Below are positions 7,829-14,875 of a DNA stretch of 19,186 nt, in pieces. The position numbers and the translations under genes are program-made. This DNA is from a bacterium (GTDB lineage Bacteria > Chloroflexota > Dormibacteria > UBA8260 > Bog-877), in assembly GCA_021802115.1 (NCBI GenBank), contig JAKABA010000060.1, forward strand, positions 1 to 19,186. Reading direction: 5' to 3'. Under the pieces are notes generated by a model that was not told the origin of the DNA, did no database searches, and was given only the letters and a program-made list of their open reading frames with translations. Positions within the stretch are counted from its first letter, which is position 1. Each line of letters starts with the position of its first letter.

Positions 7829-8359
7829 ATGAGCTCCAGCGACGCTCCCCTTCGACCGATCCCGGTGGCGGCCCACGGCCATCGCATCGAGGCGCGGCAC
7901 CAAACGGTGCTGCCTCCCGAACCGGAGTCGGCCCAGCGGGCGCTGGAGGTCGCCCTGGCTCGAACCGGCAGCACTCAGCTCGAGCTACTTAAGGAGGTGT
8001 GTCGGGCCCACCCCAGCCTCCTGGACGGGTGGGCGCGGCTGGGTCAGCTGGCCTACCGCGCGCAGGACCCGGTGGACGCCTACGCCTACAGCCGGGTCGG
8101 CTACCACCGGGGGCTGGACCGGTTGCGCCGGCACGGCTGGGGCGGGACCGGGCAGGTGCGCTGGAGCGAACCCTCCAACCGGGGCTTTCTGCGCTCCCTG
8201 CACCTGCTGATGCTGGCCAGCGCCGCCATCGGCGAGCTGGAGGAGTACGTCCGCTGCCGCCAGTTCCTGCTGGACCTGGACCCGGCCGACGGCCTCCAAG
8301 TGTCGGAGCTCCCGGAGCTGGGGCCCGGCCAGCTGCTGGATCCGGCGCAGCTGCCCTAG
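7829..8359 (+). CDS. DUF3151 family protein
   Basis: This 176-residue soluble protein has no signal peptide or membrane segment. It matches the DUF3151 family, best known from Actinomycetota, by AYAYSRVGYHRGLDRLRRHGW in the middle (about residues 91-111), followed by SEPSNRGFLRSLHLLMLAS and GELEEYVRCRQFLLDLDP. These are the near-invariant blocks of that family. Helical pairs (LDGWARLGQLAYRAQDPVDA) give it a TPR-like look. Function is unknown. It begins 35 nt after the tRNA-Glu CCA end and may share its transcript. Its TAG stop overlaps the stop of the convergent DHH gene at the palindrome CTAG (8356-8359). Confidence 0.88.
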   Translation: MSSSDAPLRPIPVAAHGHRIEARHQTVLPPEPESAQRALEVALARTGSTQLELLKEVCRAHPSLLDGWARLGQLAYRAQDPVDAYAYSRVGYHRGLDRLRRHGWGGTGQVRWSEPSNRGFLRSLHLLMLASAAIGELEEYVRCRQFLLDLDPADGLQVSELPELGPGQLLDPAQLP

Positions 8360-9231
8360 CCGGCTTCTTCGGGAAGGAGCAGCTTGCCCCCGGCGGGGGG
8401 CGAGCCCTTGAAGCCGGCGGCGGTGCGGTGCCCCCCGCCTCCGAAACGGACGGCGATGGCGCTCACGTCCATCCCCTCGGGCGTGGATCGGAGCGACCAG
8501 CGCGCCACGTCCCCGGCTCCCTGCCACCACACCGCGGCGAACGGCTTGCCCCGGGCCAGGCGGTCGCCGATCTCGCTCTGCAGAACCGGGCTGTTGACCG
8601 CGGGCACCTTGACCCCCAGGATCTCGACCGGGCTGGCGTGGGCGGCGATGCGGTCGACCATGCGGCGCTGGTACGCGAGCAGCAGCCTGCCCTCCTGCCG
8701 GAGCTGATCGATGTCGAGCGCGTCCCACACCGAGAAGTCGAAGGGCTTGGCCCGCAGCGCCGCCGCCACCTCGTCGCTCTCCGGTAGCTGGTTGCGCCAG
8801 AGGTCACGATCCTGGACGTACTGGAGCAGGGGCGGGGCCGGGTCCGGGTGGAGATGCTCCCAGGTCATCACGGCCCCGCTGCGCTGCATGTCGAAGACGC
8901 AGCCCGGTAGGTCTCCGATCTCGCTCTCGGCCGAGCGATGATGGTCCAGCACGACCAGCTGGTTGGCCTCCCCGAACAGCCGCAGCATGGTCCTGCGGTC
9001 ATAGGCGAAGTCGGCGAGCAGTGCGGACCGACCGCGGAGGTCGGGCGGGGGATCACCATGGCTGACCGGGACGTAATCGGCCCCTTCCCCATACCGCTTC
9101 CACGCCGCGTAGGCGGCGCCGAAGCCGTCCGGGCAGTCCCCGTGGTAGAGCACCAGAAGGCGAGAGCCTGCCCGCTGAGGCTGTGACTCCTGCCTGCGGC
9201 CGTCCCCGTCGGGCGGGGCCGGTCGGCTCAA
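8356..9231 (-). CDS. DHH/DHHA1 family phosphoesterase
   Basis: This 291-residue protein belongs to the DHH superfamily (RecJ, nanoRNase/pAp phosphatase, c-di-AMP phosphodiesterases). Metal-ligand motifs appear in order: HGDCPDGFGAA (about 30-40), LADFAYD (about 72-78), the name-giving DHH at 96-98 within VVLDHHRSA, and YVQDRDLW. The C-terminal DHHA1 substrate-binding motif is GGGGHRTAAGF with His268. There is no membrane or PAS/GGDEF part, so it is not a GdpP-type protein. Short oligonucleotides or nucleotide phosphates are the likely substrates. The proposed TTG start at 9231 lies 3 nt after the stop of the CHAP gene, and the first 22 residues are low-complexity. Translational coupling to the CHAP gene is likely, because no Shine-Dalgarno is visible. 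Confidence 0.88.
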   Translation of the reverse strand: MSRPAPPDGDGRRQESQPQRAGSRLLVLYHGDCPDGFGAAYAAWKRYGEGADYVPVSHGDPPPDLRGRSALLADFAYDRRTMLRLFGEANQLVVLDHHRSAESEIGDLPGCVFDMQRSGAVMTWEHLHPDPAPPLLQYVQDRDLWRNQLPESDEVAAALRAKPFDFSVWDALDIDQLRQEGRLLLAYQRRMVDRIAAHASPVEILGVKVPAVNSPVLQSEIGDRLARGKPFAAVWWQGAGDVARWSLRSTPEGMDVSAIAVRFGGGGHRTAAGFKGSPPAGGKLLLPEEAG

Positions 9232-9234
9232 GCG

Positions 9235-10389
9235 CTAACCGTAGATGAAACCTTCGACACCCTGAAGAGTGTAGATCGCCCGGGTGTCCATCTCGTTCAG
9301 GGCCACGTAGTTCCCCTCCTTGACCACGAAGCTGTTCGGTCCCAGCACCTGGACGACCCAGGCGACGTGTCCGTAGTACGGGTCGTAGGCGCCACCGGGA
9401 GAGAACACCACCATCGCCCCCACCCTGGGGGTCATCCCAACCGGGTAGGAGCCGTACTGGTAGTCGAGGCCGACCCACTGGTCGGCATTCCCATCAGGGG
9501 CCCAGGGCACGTTGGTCTGAGTCGCGACAAACCAGGTGCACTGCCCCCACGGGTACGGGTCCCCAGGGGTGGCGTAGGGAGGTGGGGGGTACGGGGAGAC
9601 GCTGAGGACAGTTCCCTCCTCCGCGCCGGCAGAGCCGCCGTAACTGGTCACGGCGACCTCCTCGGCCTGGAGAGCCACGACCTTGCTGGAGATGGCTTGG
9701 ATCTGGGCCGCGATCTGGCCCGCCTGCCCGCCCAGAGAGGCCGCGGCGGCGTTGAACGCGGCCTCCTCCGTCTGCAGCTGCACGGCGCGGCTCTGGAGGC
9801 TGACCACCAGCGCCGCCACCTGCTGCTGCTGCCGGGTCTGCGTCGCCTTCAAGGCCTGCAGCGACTTCTCCTCAAGGAGCAGCTGAGTCGTGATCTGGGA
9901 GAACTGCTGGCCCACCGTCTGCAGTTGCAGGGTGTTGTCGACGAACTGGGAGATCCCGGAGCTGTCGGCGATGGCGCTGCCCAGACTGTTGGAGGTGCCG
10001 CGCTGGTAGAGCTGGGTCACCAAGGCGGCCAGCTGTGCCCTGTCCACCACCACCTTGGCCTGGGTCTGGGCTATGTGGTCGTTGGTCAAGGCCAGGGCGG
10101 CGTCGGCCCGGTTGAGCTGCTGCTGCTTTAGGGCCAGCTGGCCCTGAGTCTGGGAGACCTGCAGCTGCGCGGCCGCCGCCTCCTGGTTGGCGTGGCTGGC
10201 CCGGCCCTGGACCGCGGCCAGCTGGGCCCGCAGTGCCGCCTCGCGCGACTGGAGCTGGGAGATTTGAGATGCCAGGCTGGTGGCGCCCACCTGCCCGGTG
10301 GCGAAGAGCGCCCCTCCGGCGAGGACGACCGCGAACGCACCCGCATGGGCCGTCAAGCGCAGAGATCGTGAATACTTGGCCTGAGACAT
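9235..10389 (-). CDS. Secreted coiled-coil protein with CHAP peptidoglycan-hydrolase domain (PcsB-like architecture)
   Basis: From ATG 10389 this is 384 residues: a signal peptide (KYSRSLRLTAH then a hydrophobic core, cleavage near residue 35), a long Gln/Ala/Leu-rich coiled coil (about 37-240), a Pro/Tyr linker and a C-terminal CHAP amidase/endopeptidase domain (about 270-384). The catalytic pair is Cys284 in YPWGQCTWF and His341 in YGHVAW, with Glu358 in KEGNY as the likely third residue. PcsB-type enzymes with this design cut peptidoglycan peptides at division and are usually activated through FtsEX, but no ftsEX is in the window. An upstream in-frame GTG at 10428 would add 13 residues. 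Neither start has a Shine-Dalgarno. It is the middle gene of a probable leftward operon. Confidence 0.88.
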   Translation of the reverse strand: MSQAKYSRSLRLTAHAGAFAVVLAGGALFATGQVGATSLASQISQLQSREAALRAQLAAVQGRASHANQEAAAAQLQVSQTQGQLALKQQQLNRADAALALTNDHIAQTQAKVVVDRAQLAALVTQLYQRGTSNSLGSAIADSSGISQFVDNTLQLQTVGQQFSQITTQLLLEEKSLQALKATQTRQQQQVAALVVSLQSRAVQLQTEEAAFNAAAASLGGQAGQIAAQIQAISSKVVALQAEEVAVTSYGGSAGAEEGTVLSVSPYPPPPYATPGDPYPWGQCTWFVATQTNVPWAPDGNADQWVGLDYQYGSYPVGMTPRVGAMVVFSPGGAYDPYYGHVAWVVQVLGPNSFVVKEGNYVALNEMDTRAIYTLQGVEGFIYG

Positions 10390-10492
10390 GAGCTGGGACG
10401 AGATCAAGAGTGTCTCGAAAGCGGACACTAACAGGCTTCGCTCGCTGGTGCAAGTCCGGTTACGATGCTGTGACGGGTCCTCGGATCTCCCC

Positions 10493-10912
10493 CTACTCGG
10501 GGGGTGACGAGCCCTTTGGGAGTCGGGGCGGCGGCAGCGGGGCAGGTTCCGCCCCCGACCGCGAAAGCCGGTCGAGTGCCAGCAGGGTCAGCCGACCGAG
10601 GACCGGCGAGTTGAAGCCGCGCTCAGCGCTGTGAGCCTCCTCGCGGGTCCCATCGGGCACCCATCGGGTGGTCACGACCCGGAGCTTCCACCGCCCCAGG
10701 GGCCGCTTCGACAGGCGCAGGTCGGTCCGCTCCATCAGCCGTGGGCCCGCGCGGCTCGGGACTTCGAGCGGGCGTGATCTTTGGCGCCACCACAGCGCCA
10801 GCCGGATCAGCAAAGGCGCGAGTGCGATCGCGATCGCGGTCACGCGGCGCGCCGGTGAGGGACTCGCCCCCACGATCTCCCCCCGGATGGGACCGTCGTC
10901 AAACTTCTCCAA
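10493..10912 (-). CDS. Small membrane protein of unknown family
   Basis: I do not recognise this 139-residue protein. It has one convincing hydrophobic segment near residues 23-42 (RRVTAIAIALAPLLIRLALWW), a basic middle with DLRLSKRPLGRWKLRVVTTRWV, and a Pro/Ser-rich end. The TTG start directly abuts GGAGG with no spacer. An internal GTG at 10873, preceded by GGGGGGAG, is an alternative that keeps the membrane segment and gives 126 residues. It is read leftward, 64-103 nt upstream of the CHAP gene depending on that gene's start, and probably shares its transcript. It diverges from the DUF4129/MoxR operon. Coding status is supported by reasonable composition and by the absence of a better frame in this otherwise empty 420-nt stretch. 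Confidence 0.6.
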   Translation of the reverse strand: MEKFDDGPIRGEIVGASPSPARRVTAIAIALAPLLIRLALWWRQRSRPLEVPSRAGPRLMERTDLRLSKRPLGRWKLRVVTTRWVPDGTREEAHSAERGFNSPVLGRLTLLALDRLSRSGAEPAPLPPPRLPKGSSPPE

Positions 10913-10949
10913 CCTCCGTGACGATAGCAGCGCCGGCCCCTGACTCGTG

Positions 10950-10955
10950 TAGGCT
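10950..10955 (+). promoter_or_regulatory. Candidate -10 box (TAGGCT) for the MoxR operon, leaderless spacing
   Basis: TAGGCT fits the TANNNT pattern and ends 7 nt before ATG 10963, so a transcript would begin at or within a base of the start codon. There is no Shine-Dalgarno between them. No convincing -35 is seen. The same arrangement (TAGGAT, 7 nt, ATG) precedes ispH. Confidence 0.4.
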
Positions 10956-10962
10956 TCCTCCG

Positions 10963-11898
10963 ATGCAGTCCTCCCCGGTGGAGCTGAGGCTCCGCCCTCT
11001 GCGCGTCACCGAGCTGCTGGACACCGTCTTCAGCCTCTATCGCCGCAACTTCTGGCTGTTCGTGGCGATCGTCGCGGTGGTCCAGGTCCCCTACCAGATC
11101 ATCGACGACCTGCTCAGCCTGACCCGGCCGTCCCGGCTGCCCCGGGTCAAGGCCGGGCACGCGCTCACCCACGCCCAGCTCAACCTGACGCTGCACGACG
11201 CCGCCGTGGGGCTGGGGGTCGCCGCCATCCTGCTCGTCCTGGTGGTGGCGGCCGTGGTCCCGCTGCAGACCGCCGCCTTCACCAAGGCGGTGGCGGATCG
11301 CTTCCTCGGGCGCCCGGCCAGCGCCGGGAGCTGCTATCGCTTTGCGGTCAACCGCTGGGGCGCGCTGATATTGCTGGGGCTCATCTATCTGGGGCTATTT
11401 CTGGCGGGGGCGATCGTGCTGGCGATCCTGGTCGCCCTGCTGCTGCTGCTGATCGGCGGCGCCGGCGGCGCCCTGGCGGTCCTGGTGGGGCTGATCGCCC
11501 TGGTGGTCGGCATCATCTTCTACGTGCGGCTGGTGGTGGCCAGCCCGGCTCTGGTGCTGGAGGGGTGCCGTCCCTGGGAGTCGATCCGGCGCAGCTGGCA
11601 GCTGACCGCCGGACACGCCGGGCGCACCTTCGGCGTGCTGGTTTCGCTGGTCCTGATCGAGGTCCTGGTGGGCGCTTTGCTGGGAATCGTGGTGGGCATC
11701 CCGGCGGGGCTGGTGGGCATCAACAGCCCGGCCGGGGTCCTGATCAGCGACCTGGGGACCCTGATCATCGGGGTCCTGGTGGCTCCGATCCTGGCGGGCG
11801 GGGTGACCCTGCTCTACTTCGACCTGCGCATCCGCAAGGAGGCCTTCGACCTCGAGCTGCTGTCCCAGCAGCTGTCGCAGGGGACCAGCCCTAGTTGA
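10963..11898 (+). CDS. Polytopic membrane protein of the DUF7544/glycerophosphodiesterase-membrane-domain-like type
   Basis: This 311-residue protein has about six membrane segments, starting with NFWLFVAIVAVVQVPYQII. It has the block typical of these proteins: LEGCRPWESIRRSWQLTAGH (a surface loop with the RSW core) and a conserved end, LLYFDLRIRKEAFDLELL. It opens with the cytoplasmic motif RPLRVTELLDTVFSLYRRN, also family-typical. Biochemical role is unknown. It is the first gene of the MoxR/DUF58 operon. Its TGA overlaps the TTG start of the next gene by 4 nt (TTGA), so the products are probably made together. The frame is open upstream to 10741, but ATG 10963 gives the conserved N-terminus and follows a candidate -10 box. 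Confidence 0.82.
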   Translation: MQSSPVELRLRPLRVTELLDTVFSLYRRNFWLFVAIVAVVQVPYQIIDDLLSLTRPSRLPRVKAGHALTHAQLNLTLHDAAVGLGVAAILLVLVVAAVVPLQTAAFTKAVADRFLGRPASAGSCYRFAVNRWGALILLGLIYLGLFLAGAIVLAILVALLLLLIGGAGGALAVLVGLIALVVGIIFYVRLVVASPALVLEGCRPWESIRRSWQLTAGHAGRTFGVLVSLVLIEVLVGALLGIVVGIPAGLVGINSPAGVLISDLGTLIIGVLVAPILAGGVTLLYFDLRIRKEAFDLELLSQQLSQGTSPS

Positions 11899-12791
11899 GG
11901 CGACGGCTCGGGACCCTTCTGCTCCCCGGGCTGTCGCTGGTCGCGCTCGCCCTGCTCTCCCCCACGGTGGTGGCGTCCACCACCTCATCGTTGGGGCGCA
12001 GCCTGGAGCTGGCGCAGGCAGCCCTCCAGAGCGGCCACCTCGGGACCGCCGCCTCCGACCTGAGGGCCTCCCTCAGGTCGCTTCCCGCCGCGCAGGCGGC
12101 GGTGGCGTCGCTGCGGCAGGGGGATCCGGGGCGAGCCCTCCGGCAGGTGCAGGCGCTGGAGGTGGGGCTGCGGCTGGGCGCGGAGGGCCGGCCCGCGGTG
12201 GCGGTCCGGGCCGCCGTCGGGGCGGTGTACCGCAGCTCGCAGCTTGCCGCCCTGCATAGCTCGGGCCACTCCAGCCCCTCCTTGATCACCGACCTCGGCC
12301 AGCTGCTGCTCCAGTTGCTCACGGCTCTCTTCCATCTGGTCGCCCATTCAGTCTGGCTGGGGCTCGCCCTCGCGGTGCTCGTGGGGGGCGGGCTGGGCGG
12401 GGCGGTGATGCTGCACCGATCCCGGGGCCGGCTGCCCCAGCCCGAGACGGGCGCGGCCGTCCTTGCCCGTCCGAGCGTCGAGGCATCCCCAGAACGGCTC
12501 TTCGCCGAGGCTGAGCGGATGCAGCGCCAGGGCAACTTCAGAGAGGCGGTCCGGCTGTCCTTCCGGGGGCTGCTGACGAGTGCCAGCAGCCGCCGGGTCC
12601 TCGCCGTCGATCCCGCCTGGACCAACGCCGACCTGCTGCGGGCGGCCCGGGGGGTGGCGGATCTGGAGCCCCGCTTGCAACCGCTGGTCAGCCAGTTCAA
12701 CGCGGTCGTCTACGGCGGGCAGGACCCCGGCCCGGGCGGCTGCGATCAGTTCACCAGGGCCTGTCGCAGGACCGCCCTGGAGCTGCCCTGA
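11895..12791 (+). CDS. DUF4129 domain membrane protein
   Basis: This 298-residue protein starts with a signal or anchor segment (RRRLGTLLLPGLSLVALALL). It continues with an Ala/Leu/Gln-rich external helical region (about 28-120), a second membrane segment near 150-170 (VWLGLALAVLVGGGLGGAVML) and a cytoplasmic DUF4129 domain near 195-298. The domain signs are AEAERMQRQGNFREAVRLSF, then DPAWTNADLLRAARG and the QFNAVVYGG block. DUF4129 proteins are regular partners of MoxR and DUF58 genes and sometimes of transglutaminase-like proteins. The start is TTG inside the preceding stop (TTGA), and the stop shares one base with the next ATG (TGATG). It probably forms a membrane complex with the neighbouring gene products. 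That is inference. Confidence 0.82.
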   Translation: MRRRLGTLLLPGLSLVALALLSPTVVASTTSSLGRSLELAQAALQSGHLGTAASDLRASLRSLPAAQAAVASLRQGDPGRALRQVQALEVGLRLGAEGRPAVAVRAAVGAVYRSSQLAALHSSGHSSPSLITDLGQLLLQLLTALFHLVAHSVWLGLALAVLVGGGLGGAVMLHRSRGRLPQPETGAAVLARPSVEASPERLFAEAERMQRQGNFREAVRLSFRGLLTSASSRRVLAVDPAWTNADLLRAARGVADLEPRLQPLVSQFNAVVYGGQDPGPGGCDQFTRACRRTALELP

Positions 12792-13915
12792 TGAGGCGGC
12801 GGAGGTGGCGGCCGTGGGCGCTGCCCGCGACGATCCTCGCAATCGGAGTGGTCCTCACCATTCTGCTCAGCCCCGGGCCTGAGCCCGACAATGCCAACCC
12901 CTCCACCTACGCCACCGGGTCCGCGGGCACCTGGGCCCTCTACCACCTCGCGAAGGAGCTGGGGGCGCGGCCCACCCGGCTGACCGGCTCAGACTTCGGG
13001 GGGGCGCTGACCGGCCGCGCCACCCTGGTGGAGGCCGGGCCCTCCACCGGCTTCGATACGGCCCAGGTCGAAGCGGTCGACCGCTTCATCCGATCCGGCG
13101 GGACGCTGGTGCTCGCCCTCGATCGGACCGCGATCGACGCTCCCCTGCTGCGCAGCCTGGGGCTCCGGATGGGAGCTGAGGCCGGCCCCGGCCCCTGGCC
13201 GGCGCTGCTGCCGCTCGCGAGCGGTAGCCCGCTGCGGGTCCTTTCCGCGCGCGCTCCCTCGCTCAGCTACGCCGGGACGGGCGCCATCCCTCTGCTCGGC
13301 TCGGTCGGGCGCCCGGTTGCGGTGCTGGAGCGGGTGGGGCGCGGGCGCGCCGTGGTGCTCGACTCGGAGGCGATCCTCTCCAACTCGCTGTTGGATCGGG
13401 CCGGCAACGCCCGGTTCGCCGCGGCCGCGCTGGGCCTGGGCAGGCCGGCCCGGGTGATCTTCGACGAGATTCACCACGGCTACAGCCTGGGCGACGGCGC
13501 GGGAGCGCTGCTCTGGGGCACTCCCCTGGGGTTGGTGACGGTGCTAACCGCGCTGCTCTTGCTCCTCTTTCTCTTCAGCAGCGGCCGGCGCCTGGGGCGC
13601 CCCCTGCCACCCCCCGAGCTGGTGGCGGTCAGGAGCACCACCGATCAGCTGGAGGCGGTCGCCAACCTGTACGCGCGAACCCGGGACCGGCGCGCGGTGG
13701 CCGCCCACTACCTGCGCCAGCTGCGGGCGGTGCTCGGGGCCCAGGGCTTGGCCGGGCCCTCCTTCGGACCCGGGTCGGGGGTTCAGGCATTGGTGGAGGC
13801 GCTGGAGCGGGCGGTCAGGGAACCGGTCGCAGGTGCGGAGCTGCGGCGGTTGGCGCAGCGCGCCGCGGAGGTGGAGCGGGAGCTGCAGGGCGGCGCCACC
13901 CGGGAGATTGCCTGA
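12791..13915 (+). CDS. DUF4350 domain membrane protein
   Basis: This 374-residue protein has an N-terminal anchor (WALPATILAIGVVLTILLS), an external domain (about 30-230) of the DUF4350 type, a second membrane segment (about 240-262) and a cytoplasmic helical tail. Family signs are the opening NPSTYATGSAGTWALYHLAK, a Rossmann-like strand pattern (FIRSGGTLVLALDR) and DEIHHGYSLGDG before the second membrane segment. The tail RRLGRPLPPPE...RSTTDQLEAVANLYA is also typical. The DUF4350 fold is related to glutamine-amidotransferase-like domains, but no catalytic triad is evident. Its ATG overlaps the preceding stop, and MoxR starts 2 nt after its stop. The role is presumably structural or regulatory in the MoxR complex. 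Confidence 0.82.
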   Translation: MRRRRWRPWALPATILAIGVVLTILLSPGPEPDNANPSTYATGSAGTWALYHLAKELGARPTRLTGSDFGGALTGRATLVEAGPSTGFDTAQVEAVDRFIRSGGTLVLALDRTAIDAPLLRSLGLRMGAEAGPGPWPALLPLASGSPLRVLSARAPSLSYAGTGAIPLLGSVGRPVAVLERVGRGRAVVLDSEAILSNSLLDRAGNARFAAAALGLGRPARVIFDEIHHGYSLGDGAGALLWGTPLGLVTVLTALLLLLFLFSSGRRLGRPLPPPELVAVRSTTDQLEAVANLYARTRDRRAVAAHYLRQLRAVLGAQGLAGPSFGPGSGVQALVEALERAVREPVAGAELRRLAQRAAEVERELQGGATREIA

Positions 13916-13917
13916 GG

Positions 13918-14868
13918 ATGGCCAACCTGCTGGAGACGAGGGCGCAATTTCTGAGCGCGGCATCCAGGGTGCTGGTCGGCCCCACCGACAATCTGGAGCT
14001 CTGCCTGCTGGCCCTGATCGTGGGCGGCCATGTTCTCCTCGAGGGGTATCCCGGCACCGCCAAGACCCTGATGGCCAAGACCCTGGCCCGGCTCACGGCC
14101 GGCCGCTTCGCCCGGGTCCAGTTCACCCCGGATCTGCTGCCGGCGGACATCGTCGGGACCGTGATCTACAACCAGGCCCGGGCCGCCTTCGAGGTGCGCC
14201 CGGGGCCGGTCTTCACCGATGTGCTGCTGGCGGATGAGATCAACCGCAGCCCCGCCAAGACCCAGGCGGCGCTGCTGGAGGCGATGGAGGAGCGCCAGGT
14301 GACCCTGGATGGGCTCGCCAGACCGCTGGGGGACCGCTTCACCGTGCTCGCCACTCAGAACCCCATCGAACTGGAGGGGACGTTTCCGCTGCCGGAGGCG
14401 GAGCTGGACCGGTTCCTGATGAAGATCGAGGTGGACTACCTGAACCAGGAGGGGGAGCTGCAGCTGGCGCGCATGGTGGACCGTGGCTTTGACCCCCACT
14501 CGGCCGAGGCCGCCCTGGGCGAGCCCGTGATCACCCAGGCGGCGCTCCAGGCGCTGCGCCAGGAAGTGGCCGGAGTCAGCGTCTCCGACCCGGTGATGAC
14601 GTACCTGACCGCGGTGGTGCAGGCGACCAGGCAGGCGCCCGAGCTCGCGGTCGGGGCCAGCTCCCGGGCCACCGTCGCTCTGGTCCGGCTGGCCAAGGGC
14701 AGAGCCGCACTGCTCGGCCGCGACTTTGTTGAGCCCGAGGACGTCAAGGAGCTCTGCGTGCCGGTGCTCCGGCACCGCCTGCAGCGCCGACCTGAGGCGG
14801 AGATGCAGGGGCTGGGCGAGCGGGAGGTCGTCGAGCGGGTGCTCGGTCGGGTCCCGGTGCCCCGGTAG
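13918..14868 (+). CDS. MoxR family AAA+ ATPase
   Basis: This 316-residue ATPase is the usual MoxR length. Walker A is GYPGTAKT (43-50), Walker B is LLADEINR (103-110) with Asp106-Glu107, sensor 1 is ATQNPIELEGTFPLPEAELD, and the C-terminal helical lid carries GASSRATVALVRLAKGRA. MoxR ATPases are chaperone-like ring hexamers that act with VWA-type partner proteins to mature or remodel protein complexes. The partner here is most likely the DUF58 protein encoded next. It lies inside the operon, starting 2 nt after the DUF4350 stop, with GAGG overlapping the start region. Cytoplasmic. Confidence 0.95.
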   Translation: MANLLETRAQFLSAASRVLVGPTDNLELCLLALIVGGHVLLEGYPGTAKTLMAKTLARLTAGRFARVQFTPDLLPADIVGTVIYNQARAAFEVRPGPVFTDVLLADEINRSPAKTQAALLEAMEERQVTLDGLARPLGDRFTVLATQNPIELEGTFPLPEAELDRFLMKIEVDYLNQEGELQLARMVDRGFDPHSAEAALGEPVITQAALQALRQEVAGVSVSDPVMTYLTAVVQATRQAPELAVGASSRATVALVRLAKGRAALLGRDFVEPEDVKELCVPVLRHRLQRRPEAEMQGLGEREVVERVLGRVPVPR

Positions 14869-14872
14869 GAGG
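14867..14872 (+). promoter_or_regulatory. Shine-Dalgarno AGGAGG overlapping the moxR stop, fixing the DUF58 start
   Basis: AGGAGG begins within the TAG stop of the MoxR gene and lies 3 nt before GTG 14876. It supports that GTG over the much longer open frame reaching back to 14726 inside moxR. Confidence 0.7.
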
Positions 14873-14875
14873 CGC

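Noticed and set aside
10390..10492. Possible c-di-AMP (ydaO-type) riboswitch before the CHAP hydrolase gene
   Set aside because: Such leaders often precede wall hydrolases, but the conserved cores are absent and the gap is too short.
10489..10503. CCCCC-TACTC-GGGGG hairpin at the end of the small membrane-protein gene
   Set aside because: A 5-bp stem with no T-run is weak for a terminator and easily expected by chance at this GC content.
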